Shown piece after piece: positions 45,888 to 56,158 of a stretch of DNA of 64,000 bases; the first letter of the stretch is position 1; each line of letters begins with the position of its first letter. A program made the translations under genes and the position numbers. The DNA comes from CAZPXZ01 sp965219495 (GTDB lineage: Bacteria > Pseudomonadota > Alphaproteobacteria > Rhodobacterales > CAZPXZ01). The notes beneath the pieces were generated by a model, which saw only the letters and a program-made list of their open reading frames with translations, ran no database searches and was not told the origin of the DNA. The stretch lies in NCBI GenBank assembly GCA_965219495.1, contig OZ244777.1, positions 1,736,001 through 1,800,000 on the forward strand, read 5' to 3'.

Positions 45888-46898
45888 TCAACTCCGGACA
45901 CGCGGATCGATGACCCCGTAAAGGAGATCGACAAACAGATTGATCATGACGTAAATCGCGGCGCTCACAATGATGAAGGCTTGGACTACCGCAAAATCCT
46001 TTCGCAATATGGAGTCGACCACGAGCGATCCGATCCCGGGCCAGTTGAAAACCTTTTCCACCAGCACACTGCCCCCCAGAAGCTGTGCGAATATCATTCC
46101 ACTTGCAGTGAGAGTCGGAAGGAAGGCGTTCGGCAGGGCGTGCCGTGAGTAGGTCCGCCAGAGGCCGATGCCCTTGCTTCGCACAACGAGAATGAACGGT
46201 TCGTTCGTCACATCGAGAAGGTTGGCGCGCAGCAGCCGCACGAGATACCCGAAAGGAAGCATTCCGAGAGCGATTGCAGGGAGAACAAGATGTCGGAAGG
46301 CGTCGGCGCACGCTTGCAATTCGCCGGCAATGAGCGTGTCAAAAGTAAGGAACCCGGTAACCGTGGGCGGGAAAGCGATGGAACGGCTGAGTTGCAAGCC
46401 CGGACCCGGAAAAATTCCCAGCGCTTCGTAAAACACCACGAGCAAAAGAAGCGCCAGCCAGAAGGGCGGCATCCCCATTCCGAAAATTGAGAGTCCACGC
46501 ACCGTGGCGTCGACAGCGGGACGCCGCTTGTAGGTGGCGACCAGCGCCAGTGCAACGGCGGCTACGAATGCAAACAGGAACGCGTAGAAGCCCAACTCGA
46601 TGCTCGCCGGAAACCGCGATTGAAACTGTTGGATGACGGGCTGACCGGAACCGAACGAAAACCCCCAGTCGCCTTGCAACAGGCCCGTGATGTACCGCCA
46701 ATATTGGTCGGGAATCGAAAGATGGAGACCCATCTTTTCCGTTTGCGCCTGAACTGCTTCCTCGGTCGCAAGAGGACCTACGATCAGCCGAGCCGGATTC
46801 CCCGGCAACACGCGCAGGAACAGGAATGAGATTACTGACGCTCCGAATATGGCGAACAGGGACCCGAGAAACCTCTCGACAACCGCCCGTACCATCAA
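45888..46898 (-). CDS. Dipeptide ABC permease, DppB type
   Basis: 336-residue membrane permease. It starts with the N-terminal helix LFAIFGASVISFLFLRVLPG, then NPARLIVGPLATEEAVQ, as in DppB/NikB. Six or so hydrophobic helices and the EAA-type loop before ARVRSKGIG-like sequence (LVVRSKGIGLWRTYSRHALP) are visible. It begins 10 bp after the DppC-type stop. Confidence 0.93.
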   Translation of the reverse strand: MMVRAVVERFLGSLFAIFGASVISFLFLRVLPGNPARLIVGPLATEEAVQAQTEKMGLHLSIPDQYWRYITGLLQGDWGFSFGSGQPVIQQFQSRFPASIELGFYAFLFAFVAAVALALVATYKRRPAVDATVRGLSIFGMGMPPFWLALLLLVVFYEALGIFPGPGLQLSRSIAFPPTVTGFLTFDTLIAGELQACADAFRHLVLPAIALGMLPFGYLVRLLRANLLDVTNEPFILVVRSKGIGLWRTYSRHALPNAFLPTLTASGMIFAQLLGGSVLVEKVFNWPGIGSLVVDSILRKDFAVVQAFIIVSAAIYVMINLFVDLLYGVIDPRVRS

Positions 46899-46908
46899 AC
46901 CTCTCCCC

Positions 46909-47838
46909 TCACAGCGTCGCGTACTGTCCGCGGGGGTCGAGCAGGTCCCGCACCTTGTCGGCCAGGATGCTCGTCGCCGCGACCGCCGTCAGTAAGCCCA
47001 GCCCAGGAAACACGCCAATCCACCATTGTCCGATCAACGCATACTGCAAGCCTTCGGTAATCATGACGCCCCATTCGGGTGTCGGGATTTGCGTGCCCAA
47101 ACCGACGAAGCCGAGCGCGGCAAGCGCCAGCACGGAATATCCGAAGAGAGCCGCAGCCTGAATCAGCAATGTCGAAACCGTGTGCGGCACGATGTGGCGA
47201 AGAATAATTCGCGCGGGTCCGGCGCCTGCGGTTTCCGCGGCTTCGATGAAAGGAAGGTTCCGGATGCGAAGAACGTCGCTCCGAATGAGGCGGGCGTAGT
47301 AGGGAACCGAGGTCAACATGATGCCCAAAGCGGCCGTTGAGAGTCCTCCACCGAGGCCTACCGTTACGGCCATGGCGAGGATCAAGGGGGGAAAAGCGAG
47401 AATCGCGTCCATGAATCGCATGAGGGCGTTGTCGAGCAATCCGCCGACCGTGCCGGACACCAAGCCGATCACACCTCCCACGAGCGCGCCCGTAACGACG
47501 ACCGCGACGCCGACGCCAAGCGAGATCAACGCGCCCGTGTTGAACCGGGCGAAAACATCGCGCCCAATGTGGTCCGTTCCCATCGGGTGCGCCAAAGAAG
47601 GCGGCTGCAGCACCTCCCGCAAGCTGATTGCAAGCGGATCGTGTGCCCAGAATACTGGGCCCAAAGCGGCCAGAAGGATCAAGACCGCAAGAATGGCCAG
47701 CGAAACTGCCAGATCCGGATTGGCGCGCAACAATCTTGCGAAGGCGCGGAGGCGCGAATCGCCGCGAAATTCAACCCCGCGAGGGACTGAAGGCGGTTCC
47801 GCCTTTTCCCCGACGCCGTCTGCGATCGCCGATTTCAT
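46909..47838 (-). CDS. Dipeptide ABC permease, DppC type
   Basis: 309-residue membrane permease. The first helix is LAVSLAILAVLILLAALGPVFW, followed by the family segment HPMGTDHIGRDVFARFNTGA, then the EAA loop PFIEAAETAGAGPARIILRHI. The start at 47838 overlaps the hydantoinase B stop by 4 bp (ATGA). The longer frame to 48420 is antisense-like arginine-rich sequence over that gene and was not used. Confidence 0.92.
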   Translation of the reverse strand: MKSAIADGVGEKAEPPSVPRGVEFRGDSRLRAFARLLRANPDLAVSLAILAVLILLAALGPVFWAHDPLAISLREVLQPPSLAHPMGTDHIGRDVFARFNTGALISLGVGVAVVVTGALVGGVIGLVSGTVGGLLDNALMRFMDAILAFPPLILAMAVTVGLGGGLSTAALGIMLTSVPYYARLIRSDVLRIRNLPFIEAAETAGAGPARIILRHIVPHTVSTLLIQAAALFGYSVLALAALGFVGLGTQIPTPEWGVMITEGLQYALIGQWWIGVFPGLGLLTAVAATSILADKVRDLLDPRGQYATL

Positions 47839-49583
47839 CCCGCCTTGGTGGCATCCTCCTGAGCGAAAGCGTGAGGGTAATGCTCGCGCGCATGACGCTC
47901 GGTGACATAGCCTTCCCGAACATCCACATGCACTTTCTCGGGATCGCGTTCCGAGGAAGGACCATAGCCCCCGCCGCCCGCGGTGTAGAGTTCGAGAGTC
48001 GCACCCTTCGGAACCTTGAGCCGGGTGGCCTTGGCAAACTTCTCGCCATGCGTGCCGTCCGCGAATCGAAGGCGCACGCTGTTGGCGCGACCGCTTCCGC
48101 CGTCGGCAAGTCCCCACGGCTGGTTGCGACTTCGCTCCACTGCGGAAGTCACATATGCGTCCTCGAACATGTGGAAATGCAGGTCGATGCCGAGGCCGCT
48201 GCGGTGTTTTCCCGGCCCGCAACTGTCTGGCGCGAATTCCAGCTTCTCCATCAGCCAGGGGTTCTTGGCCTCCCAGATTTCCGTCGCCGAAAACCGCGTT
48301 GCGGCTTCGGCGGCGTGCATCATGGTTGCCCCGTCGCCGCCGACATGGGCTCCAGCGCCAAGCGGATGCGGAGATCCGTCGGCCCAGGGCTCGCCGGTGG
48401 CTTCCCTGACCCCCCACCAAACGAGCGCGGCCAGATCGCCGCCGCTGCAGGCCGGCACCGCGTCCGGCATCGCCTTGGAAATCGCGTTGTAGATGACTTC
48501 AATGGACTGCAACGCGGGCCAACCGTAGAGGAAACACGGCGATGGCGAACGGGGATGAAACATGGTGCCAGGGCGTGTCGCAATTTCGATCGGCCGGAAA
48601 TGGCCTTCGCAAGGCGCTTCCCCACCACCTGCAAGCATTGTGATGGCGATGCGGCTGGCGGATACCGACGATGGAAGCGGACAATTGACCGGGCCGGGCT
48701 GGGCCGGGGGCGCATTCGAGTAATCCACACGCACCGTCGACCCCTTCACATCCACGATGACCTCGAATGGCAGCCGATTGTCGTCCACTCCGTTATTGTC
48801 CATTTCGCCCTGGCCCACATATCGCCCGTCGGGAATCTTCTCGAAGTAACTTCGAACGATTGCCTCGCCGTGGTCGAACATCGCTTCCACGCATTCATAG
48901 AATTTGTCGATGCCGAACCGGTCGACGACACGGAGCAGTTCACGCTCGCCGGCGCGAACCCCCGCCACCTGCGCATTGATATCGCCGGAAACCATTTTCG
49001 GAACCCGCGTATTTGCCAGGATCATCCGAAAGAGTTCGGTGTCGCGCTCGCCCCGTTTGAAAATCTTGATGCCGGGATAAATCGTCCCTTCCTGGAACAC
49101 ATCGACGGTATCCGTGGAATACGGTTCCTTGCCCCCGATATCGAGCCAGTGCCCTTTGATCGTCGTGTAGCCGACCAGGGTTTCGCCCTTGTGGAACACC
49201 GGCAGGATTACCGCCGCGTCCTGCGGATGCGAACCGGTTCCGTAAGGATCCGTAAGTAACAGAACGTCCCCCGGTTCCAGCGCCTCAACGCCGCCAGCGG
49301 CCTTGACGGCCGCTTCCACGCAGAAGTTCATCGTCCCCATGAAGAGTGGCAGGCTTGGCGCCTGGGCAAGCAGACGGAGATGCACATCGTAGATGGCAGT
49401 CGCGAAGTCGAGCACCTCGTAAATGACCGGGGAAAAAGCGGTGCGCACCAGCGTACGCTTCATGTGATTGGCGGCGGAATTCAGCGAGTGACGTACGACC
49501 TCCGTTGTGACCGGGTCGACTTCCGCGTTCGGCGCCAAGCGCTTCGACGCGGCGCGATAGACTCTTACTTCCTCATTCAACAT
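47835..49583 (-). CDS. Hydantoinase/oxoprolinase B family protein (HyuB type)
   Basis: 582-residue subunit of ATP-dependent hydantoinase, 5-oxoprolinase or acetophenone carboxylase-type enzymes. Recognised features are the N-terminal VDPVTTEVVRHSLNSAANHM and LLTDPYGTGSHPQDAAVI, and the C-terminal LYTAGGGGYGPSSERDPE with the glycine-rich loop of the family. It starts 4 bp after the HyuA stop and overlaps the DppC-type permease. The transporter may import the cyclic amide or the peptide releasing it. Substrate is unknown. Confidence 0.9.
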   Translation of the reverse strand: MLNEEVRVYRAASKRLAPNAEVDPVTTEVVRHSLNSAANHMKRTLVRTAFSPVIYEVLDFATAIYDVHLRLLAQAPSLPLFMGTMNFCVEAAVKAAGGVEALEPGDVLLLTDPYGTGSHPQDAAVILPVFHKGETLVGYTTIKGHWLDIGGKEPYSTDTVDVFQEGTIYPGIKIFKRGERDTELFRMILANTRVPKMVSGDINAQVAGVRAGERELLRVVDRFGIDKFYECVEAMFDHGEAIVRSYFEKIPDGRYVGQGEMDNNGVDDNRLPFEVIVDVKGSTVRVDYSNAPPAQPGPVNCPLPSSVSASRIAITMLAGGGEAPCEGHFRPIEIATRPGTMFHPRSPSPCFLYGWPALQSIEVIYNAISKAMPDAVPACSGGDLAALVWWGVREATGEPWADGSPHPLGAGAHVGGDGATMMHAAEAATRFSATEIWEAKNPWLMEKLEFAPDSCGPGKHRSGLGIDLHFHMFEDAYVTSAVERSRNQPWGLADGGSGRANSVRLRFADGTHGEKFAKATRLKVPKGATLELYTAGGGGYGPSSERDPEKVHVDVREGYVTERHAREHYPHAFAQEDATKAG

Positions 49584-49587
49584 GAAT

Positions 49588-51615
49588 CTACTCCTGCTTA
49601 ATCATCAAACATCCTGACTCGTGAACGCTGGCGGCGTGGCCGGAATCGAGATACGTGGTGGTGGTTTGTTCGAGAATGATGGCCGGTCCCCGCAGTCCCG
49701 CCTCGCGGTCGATCGCGCCTCGTTCCAGCACCGCAAACTCCAGCCAGTCGCCACTGTCGAATGACCAGCATCTTGCGCTCCCGGATTCGCCGCTGCCGCT
49801 TGCGATCACCTCGCCCCACTGCCGCTCAGGAAGTGGGGATCGAACGGTGGCCCGCATCGACACGATCTCGACGGCCTCCTCCATCGTAACGGCGAATGCG
49901 CGTTCATAATCGTGGGTGAATGCCTCGCGGACCTGGTCCGTATCCCACAAGATGCGCCCGATTTCGTCGCTTTCCATATCGACCGTGATGGAATGCTCCT
50001 GACCAGCATACCGCATGTCTAGACCGACATGGCGAGAGCGCCCGGCCGGTCCCGCGGCGCCCTGACGCGCCTCGAGTTCCTCGAACATGGAGTCGAGAAT
50101 CTCGTTCGCCTTCTCCAGGCCGGCGTCCGATAGACGCATGATGCTGGTGCGGGCCGAAGCCTGCATCAGGTCCGCGCCAAGCAGTCCTGAAGCCGAAAAA
50201 TTGCCCGCGTGCGGCGGAATGACGATACCACGAACCCCCAGTTCCTGCGCCAGCAGTGTCGCGAGCATCGGACCGGCCCCGCCAAAGGCAAGCAACCACA
50301 ATTCCCTCGGGTCCGTTCCCTGTTCGATGGTGATTTCGCGCATCAGGTTGGACATGGTTGCCGTGACAACCTCCAGCACGCCTCGCGCGGCCTCGTCGAC
50401 GGTGAAACCCAGCCGTTCGGCGATCGGTTCAAGACTGTTGCGCGCCTTTTCCCGGTCGAGGCCGATTCCATGCGCGAGCGTTCCGTCCGCGAACATGCCG
50501 AGCACATGCGCGGCATCTGTAACCGTCGGTTCGATGCCGCCGCGTCCGTAGGCGACCGGGCCGGGGACTGCGCCAGCGCTCTGCGGTCCGACTCGCAGGA
50601 GGCCCCCGGCATCCACATGGGCGATGGATCCTCCGCCCGCGCCGATGGAGCGGACGTCCACCCAGGGCGTCTGGACGGGCAGTCCTACGACGCTGCCCTC
50701 GTAGAGCAGCCTGGGCCGTCCCCCGACAATGAGCGACGTGTCGAAACTCGTCCCGCCGACATCCGCCGCGACAAAATCCCCCATATCGAGGTACCGGGCC
50801 ATTTCACCGGTTCCTTCTGCGCCGGCGACCGGTCCGGACATGATGGTCTCGAACGGGCGTTCCTCCGCTTCCGCAAAGGTGAAGGAACCGCCGCCAGAAC
50901 GTGTGACCAGTAAGCTGCCGTTGAATCCGGCGTCTCGAAGCCCGGAACCCAATTCCGCGAGATACCGGATCATCCGCGGACGCACGAAGGCGTCGATCAC
51001 GGTCGTTGTGGTCCGTTCGTACTCGCGGTATTCGCCGGAAACCTGGTGGGACAAGGATATTTCGCCATCGAAGCCAGCCTCGCGAAGCGCGTTCATGGCG
51101 GAAAGCTCATGCGACGGGTCAGCGAACGAATTGAGAAATGCGATGGCGATCGTGCCGACTTCTTCCTCGCGGAAAATCTCCAGTGCCTTGGTCACATCCT
51201 CCGTACGTATGGGCACGTGAATGGTTCCGTCGGCGCGCACCCTTTCTTCGACCGGCAAGCGGAGCCGACGCGGAACCAGGGCGGGATTCGGCGCCCAGAA
51301 GAGGTTGTACATTTCGTCGCGATCGCCGCGGCGGATTTCCAGGATGTCTCGGAACCCGAGCGTGCAAAGAAGGCCGACCTTGGCGCCCCTGCGTTGCAGG
51401 AGCGAATTCAACCCGACAGTCGTGCCATGCAGGAAGTACTCGGAAGCGCCGATTTCATCTGGGGAAAGCACTTCGGAAACCGCCGATAGCGCACCCTGTT
51501 CGGGGCTCGCAGGCGTTGTTGGAACCTTCGTGACCCGCATGCTTGCGGTTGCGTCGTCATAGTAGACAAGGTCGGTGAACGTACCACCGACATCAATTGC
51601 GATTCTGGAAACCAT
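49588..51615 (-). CDS. Hydantoinase/oxoprolinase A family protein (HyuA type)
   Basis: 675-residue ATP-binding subunit. The actin-like ATPase domain shows phosphate motif IAIDVGGTFTDLVYYD at the N-terminus, ADVGGTSFDTSLIVGG and GAGGGSIAHVDAGGLLRVG further on. The rest matches the A family, including the segment FGGAGPMLATLLAQELG. It is the first gene of the operon HyuA-HyuB-DppC-DppB-DppD-DppF. ATP-driven opening of a five-membered cyclic amide such as 5-oxoproline or a hydantoin is the expected reaction. Confidence 0.92.
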   Translation of the reverse strand: MVSRIAIDVGGTFTDLVYYDDATASMRVTKVPTTPASPEQGALSAVSEVLSPDEIGASEYFLHGTTVGLNSLLQRRGAKVGLLCTLGFRDILEIRRGDRDEMYNLFWAPNPALVPRRLRLPVEERVRADGTIHVPIRTEDVTKALEIFREEEVGTIAIAFLNSFADPSHELSAMNALREAGFDGEISLSHQVSGEYREYERTTTTVIDAFVRPRMIRYLAELGSGLRDAGFNGSLLVTRSGGGSFTFAEAEERPFETIMSGPVAGAEGTGEMARYLDMGDFVAADVGGTSFDTSLIVGGRPRLLYEGSVVGLPVQTPWVDVRSIGAGGGSIAHVDAGGLLRVGPQSAGAVPGPVAYGRGGIEPTVTDAAHVLGMFADGTLAHGIGLDREKARNSLEPIAERLGFTVDEAARGVLEVVTATMSNLMREITIEQGTDPRELWLLAFGGAGPMLATLLAQELGVRGIVIPPHAGNFSASGLLGADLMQASARTSIMRLSDAGLEKANEILDSMFEELEARQGAAGPAGRSRHVGLDMRYAGQEHSITVDMESDEIGRILWDTDQVREAFTHDYERAFAVTMEEAVEIVSMRATVRSPLPERQWGEVIASGSGESGSARCWSFDSGDWLEFAVLERGAIDREAGLRGPAIILEQTTTTYLDSGHAASVHESGCLMIKQE

Positions 51616-52756
51616 GATAAACCTAGATTCTGGTGTCTTCAGGATTGCAGGGACCTGTCTTCCCCGCTGGCTCGGCAGCCGGGGGCACCCCGCCGAACGC
51701 CCCTAAATGGCCGATTCCCGATCTTTCGTAAAGTGGCTCTCGTTCTACCGGTGCGTTCATTCTCTTCAATTTCCTCCCCGTCCGGCCGCCGTGGAGTACA
51801 ATTCTACGTCTCCACGCTATGAATTCCGTCCCGCGTAATATACGGGCAGGCACCCGTGCCGCAAGCGCGTTCCGCAGTCGGAATCCAGGAGCCTCGGAGC
51901 CGATTTGAACCGTACTCCATCAAAATGAATTGCGCCAAGAGGATCGCATGCAAACATATTTTGCAAATCGTCACCTGAAGTCCCGTTGAAACGAACCGCA
52001 GACAAACGCCGGTTTCCGTGGAAGGGCGAAACAACCCCTCCAGGGAAAAGTTTGTCTCTCTTCATGGCCCAACCCAGCCTGCGGTTCAGAAGATGGGGCC
52101 TACATCCGGTTCGCAGGCGTGGCGAGAGTCCGGGATCAGGATCCCTGGCGGCCCGCAAGCAAATCCTTGCTAATGTTAGACGCGCAATTCCGGTTGGTGA
52201 AGGCGTAGGCGAAAACTCAAACTGTGCCAACCCGGCTCGCGCCGATTCATTCCTCTTGAAGGGGATAGAAATACGTCAGTTCGAAGTGAGAGAAGCCATA
52301 GGGTTTTCTGGCCACTACCGTCGGTCGACGAACCCTTCTTTTCGCGGGAACGGGCGTGTGCGACGGAAATTTTGGCATGCCATGCAGGATGCCCTTTCGC
52401 TCCTTGCATGCGGCGACAACAATCATCAGCATGGCGCCAACTGCGGCCGCCGCCCGAGGCGCGCCATCACTTATTTCGCTTGATCGCCCTCGCGCACATG
52501 CTCTCTGCCGAACCGAAATTCACCCATGAAGGCGATCGGCTGGAACAACAGTCATTCGGGATCCCCCTCGCCCCAATTCGAATCTCTGTTGGGAGAGATT
52601 CGGACGACGAAATTCTGAAACAATCCGGAAATTTGAAGGATACAATCCTTTACTCAGACGCCAGATTATTGCGCTGGCACTTGCACGTAGTCTAGTCTCC
52701 AGCGTTTCGGCCCGTGTCTTCCATGCGAAGAGCGGTTCCTTCAAGTCTGGTCTGGC
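51616..52756. other. Long gene-poor region upstream of the hydantoinase operon
   Basis: About 1.1 kb without a gene I can support. Short frames such as 52372-52695 (plus) and 52247-52432 (minus) have no family match and no convincing ribosome site. It must contain the promoter for the operon starting at 51615. Its lower coding potential suggests decayed sequence. Confidence 0.4.
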
Positions 52757-53563
52757 TCATTCCCGGGTTGAAGCTTCAAAACACACTTCCGCAGCGCCAA
52801 TGGGACCAAAGTCCGCCGTCACCCTATCCCCAGGCTTACACTGGACGATGGCAGTCGTGCTGCCCGTGCTTACAACTTGACCCGCTTCCAATGTTATCCC
52901 TCGCTCGCTGAGATGGTTGGCAACCCAAACCAGCGCATTCCACGGATCGCCAAGCACATTGCTGCCAGTCCCCTTGCTTGTGATCTCCTCGTTCACCCGT
53001 ACGACAACCTCTTGACGGGAAAGATTCCTGGAAAGGCCGTCCACTGCCGGCGAACCCAGGCACAGCAGGCATCCGATGGCATTGTCGGCAATCAGGTCTT
53101 CAACCTTCATGGACAACCAGTCTGAATAGCGTGAATCCGGCACCTCGATTACGGGATGCACACTTACAATTGCTTCAGCAAGGTCCTCACGAGAAAATGG
53201 GGCCTGATCCGGGGCAAGCGACCGACCCATCAGAAAGCCGAACTCGGGTTCAATCGCGTAAAAGTTGACGTGGTGCGCCGGTACACGAGCAGGGCTCATG
53301 CTTACGAAGTCCTTGAATATTCGTCCTGAAAATGGTTCGTCCACGCCAAACTGGGACTGTATCTGGGTGTTGGTTGCCCCGATCTTGAAGCCGGCGACCG
53401 AAAGACCGGCGCTGGCAACGAGATTGTCTTGAACCTCGTAGGCCGCCACAATTGTTCCTGGTCGGCAATCCGCGGGCAGGGCATCGATTTGCCGGCAAGT
53501 CTGCCACGCCTCCCATAACAATAAACCACCTCGCTTCGTCGCCGCTTGATCCATCGCCCTCAA
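52757..53563 (-). CDS. 2-keto-4-pentenoate hydratase-like (FAH superfamily) protein
   Basis: 268 residues, related to MhpD/DmpE/TesE hydratases that hydrate 2-hydroxypenta-2,4-dienoate-type compounds in meta-cleavage and catechol pathways. Family segments are SVAGFKIGATN, the metal-region EPEFGFLMGRSL with its Glu residues, then HPVIEVPDSRY and DNAIGCLLCLGSPA. The C-terminal LEAGQVVSTGSTT is typical. No other meta-cleavage genes are in the window, so it may be a general enzyme or an orphan. The start at 53563 is the first Met and is not certain. Confidence 0.78.
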   Translation of the reverse strand: MRAMDQAATKRGGLLLWEAWQTCRQIDALPADCRPGTIVAAYEVQDNLVASAGLSVAGFKIGATNTQIQSQFGVDEPFSGRIFKDFVSMSPARVPAHHVNFYAIEPEFGFLMGRSLAPDQAPFSREDLAEAIVSVHPVIEVPDSRYSDWLSMKVEDLIADNAIGCLLCLGSPAVDGLSRNLSRQEVVVRVNEEITSKGTGSNVLGDPWNALVWVANHLSERGITLEAGQVVSTGSTTAIVQCKPGDRVTADFGPIGAAEVCFEASTRE

Positions 53564-53992
53564 CCCGTTCCGCTACTGCGCAAATGCCTTGGCCGCACTC
53601 CTCGTGCCAGATTCTTTGTCGCGCGACAAGAGTTGGGCCAAATGTCCAATCCTTGAGCGAACCAAGTTTGGAATGCGGATACAGGTATAGATCGAGACTG
53701 CATGCCTGGTCCAGAGTCAACAGTTTCAACAAGAAGTTGAGTCCCGAACACTATTTCAAAACGTGGCAGTTCAGTCCCCGCAGGCCCCGGGTCTGTGCAA
53801 CATCTCCCAAGCGTATTCTATGGATCCGGGAATTCGGCAATAAATAGGATCCCGGCGATTTGGTGCACGAACTGCACTGGCTCCAATTTTGAGAGGCGCC
53901 GGTGCTCGTTGCAGGAGGTTGTTCGAATTTTAACCCAAACTTCACAAGCGGAATTGGCCGAAAGCGGCTTGCTGTCAGGTAGTTAGCAGGAA
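53564..53992. other. Gap between hydratase and transposase
   Basis: No supportable gene. It should hold the left end of the IS element, but I could not identify its terminal inverted repeat or a target duplication. Confidence 0.3.
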
Positions 53993-55762
53993 TCATCCTG
54001 CCAGTTTACTGGCAACAAATTTGGTCGGGTCCACGTCGAGCAGTTCGAAGGCCTTTTGCTGGCAAGGGGTCGGCACGGCGAACAACGGAAAACTGTGCTC
54101 GGGCGCGCCCGGCAGGGAGACATCATTCAGGGTGAGGGTGGCAAGATCGTTCATCAGGGTGGTGAAGCCATGCACCGTCCCGGCCTCGGCGGCGAGCTTG
54201 GTTTCGGCTTTCCACCGGGCGCTTTCGGAGATCTCGGCCTTCTCGACCGGCGAGTTGCGCTGACCGCGGGCGGCGGCCGGATCGTCATCCTGCAACAGCA
54301 TCGGCGCCAGGTGCTGTCGCAAATTCCATTCCAGGTAATAGGCCAGCATGCACAGGAAGACATGGGCGCGGACGCGTTCGGCCTTGTCGACGTAGATCGG
54401 GCGCACTTCGAGCTGGCCCAGTTTCAGGGAACGGAATGCCCGCTCTACGCGGGTCAGGCACTTGTAGGCTTCCACCGCCTGTTCGGCGCCAAGATCGGTC
54501 GCTTCCAGGGAGGTGCGAACGACATAGACGCCATCCAGCCTCGCCTCGCGCGCGATCTTTGCGGCGTCGCGCGACCAGCGAAAGTCGTCATCGGAGATCT
54601 CCAGGTCGAAATGCTTCTCCATCCGCCGGCGGTTGGCCATGCGCCCGACCTGGTGCGCAATCCGCTCCCGCCCGCGCAAGGGCGCCTGGCGACGGCGCAC
54701 GGCGCCGGCGATCCCTTCGAGGGTTTTCTCCGTTACCCGCAACAAAGCTTCGCGTTCGCGGGCGCGTTCCGCCCGAAGCCGGGGGTTCAGGCACACGATC
54801 AGCCGTTCGCCCGGATCGTCCGGGCTGAACATCTCCGCCACCCCGTCCGCCATCAGCGTTTCCGGACAAAGCGGCGCTTCCGGCCCCCGCAGCAGCTTGC
54901 GCAGGTCCGAGGTCTTCAGCGCCGAAATCCAGTCCAGACCCGCCGGCGCCACATCCTCCCGGATGCGGGTCGTCGCCAACATGCCGCGGTCGCCCACCAG
55001 CGCCACCCGCGAGATGCCGAACCGGCCCCGGATCTTCCGGACCTGCGCCCCCACCGTGGCCGGGTCCGCGGTGTTGCCGGCAAACACTTCCACCGCCACC
55101 GGACAGCCCTCGGACGAGCACAGAAGACCGAATACGATCTGCTTCTTGCCCCGCTTGCCGTCGCGGTTGCAGCCGAACGCCGCCAGCGGGCAGCACGCAC
55201 CTTCCAGGTAGCTGGAGCTTACGTCATATAGAATCAGGGCTCCGTCGCCCCGCAGATGGCGGTTGGCGAGGCTCCCCTCGATCCAGCGCTGGCGCTCCCC
55301 CAGCCAGTCCAGCATGTCGAGCATCTCGTTGCCGGAGACATCCCCCAGCCCCAGCACTGCGCCCAGGCTCGAAGCCGCCGTCTCCTCCGAGAGTTGCCGC
55401 GCCGTCGCCAGCTTCGATCCCGGCTCCAATACCCGCGCCACCACCGCAGCCAGCGCCAGATTCCGCATGCGGCTGGCATTGCGGTGCAGAATCCGCTCCA
55501 GGCCGAGTTGCCGGCAGACCCCGAGCACCGCCGCGACATGGCCGTGCGGCAGGGAGCGGCGGATCGAGACCGCCTGCTGCAGGCTGGCAAACACCACGCC
55601 GCCTTTCAGCATGGCGCGAATGCCGTCCACGATCGGCGGGGGCAGCTTCGAGAGATTGGCGAGGGTGCGGCGGCGAATGCGCTTGCCCTCCCGCCATGCC
55701 TGCCGGAAGAGGATGGCGGGCGGACTGTTGCGATTGGGAATGACGTCGACGTGAAAGGACAT
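53993..55762 (-). CDS. IS1634-family transposase
   Basis: 589-residue DDE transposase of the IS1634 group of the IS4 superfamily. It begins SFHVDVIPNRNSPPAILFRQ after Met, with REGKRIRRRTLANLSKLP next. DDE core landmarks are ILYDVSSSYLEG, ALVGDRGMLATTR, and the C-terminal block CLTRVERAFRSLKLGQLEV followed by AHVFLCMLAYYLEW. The start at 55762 was chosen over 55822. The frame is uninterrupted, so the element may still be mobile. It is more GC-rich than the flanking sequence and lies between a hydratase and a decayed region next to the restriction island. Terminal repeats were not found. Confidence 0.88.
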   Translation of the reverse strand: MSFHVDVIPNRNSPPAILFRQAWREGKRIRRRTLANLSKLPPPIVDGIRAMLKGGVVFASLQQAVSIRRSLPHGHVAAVLGVCRQLGLERILHRNASRMRNLALAAVVARVLEPGSKLATARQLSEETAASSLGAVLGLGDVSGNEMLDMLDWLGERQRWIEGSLANRHLRGDGALILYDVSSSYLEGACCPLAAFGCNRDGKRGKKQIVFGLLCSSEGCPVAVEVFAGNTADPATVGAQVRKIRGRFGISRVALVGDRGMLATTRIREDVAPAGLDWISALKTSDLRKLLRGPEAPLCPETLMADGVAEMFSPDDPGERLIVCLNPRLRAERAREREALLRVTEKTLEGIAGAVRRRQAPLRGRERIAHQVGRMANRRRMEKHFDLEISDDDFRWSRDAAKIAREARLDGVYVVRTSLEATDLGAEQAVEAYKCLTRVERAFRSLKLGQLEVRPIYVDKAERVRAHVFLCMLAYYLEWNLRQHLAPMLLQDDDPAAARGQRNSPVEKAEISESARWKAETKLAAEAGTVHGFTTLMNDLATLTLNDVSLPGAPEHSFPLFAVPTPCQQKAFELLDVDPTKFVASKLAG

Positions 55763-56158
55763 GGCAGCCTGGCGAATACATGGCATCATATCGTTTCCCA
55801 CTATATCCTGTTGAATATTCATATGTCAACCACATATTCGGCATGATACATGGCAACTTAATGGCAAAAAGGGAAATCACGCGCAGAGCGGAAGAGAACT
55901 CAATGACCGTAGTTACTTACGACAAATTTTGGGCTTTAAATTCACGTGTAATTCGGTTTAGCGAGAACAATATTGAATGATGCGTCAGAACCCGGCTAGC
56001 GCAGGACGGTTATGTGTCGAATCGGCACACATGACTGGCGTCACTATCACGGTCGGCTATTGTCAGAGATATCTCTCAGAGCACTTGATCGGAAATGTTG
56101 AGCGGCCTCCATCCGTGGTCCTACGAGGTAAGTAGCAACACCACATCTGGAGGATACC
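55763..56158. other. AT-rich flank right of the IS1634 transposase
   Basis: No supportable gene. A 66-codon plus frame at 55780-55980 is of low quality. The right end of the IS is expected in the first 100 bp. The sequence just before 56159 (GGAGG ribosome site at 56149-56153) belongs to the transposase remnant that follows. Confidence 0.3.

Noticed and set aside
47628..49259. 543-residue plus-strand frame
   Set aside because: Antisense to the hydantoinase B gene, with no domain and no ribosome site.
54056..55231. 391-residue plus-strand frame
   Set aside because: Antisense to the IS1634 transposase.
53940..55900. Terminal inverted repeats of the IS1634 element
   Set aside because: I compared the two flanks by eye and found no convincing matching repeat or target duplication, so no element boundaries are given.
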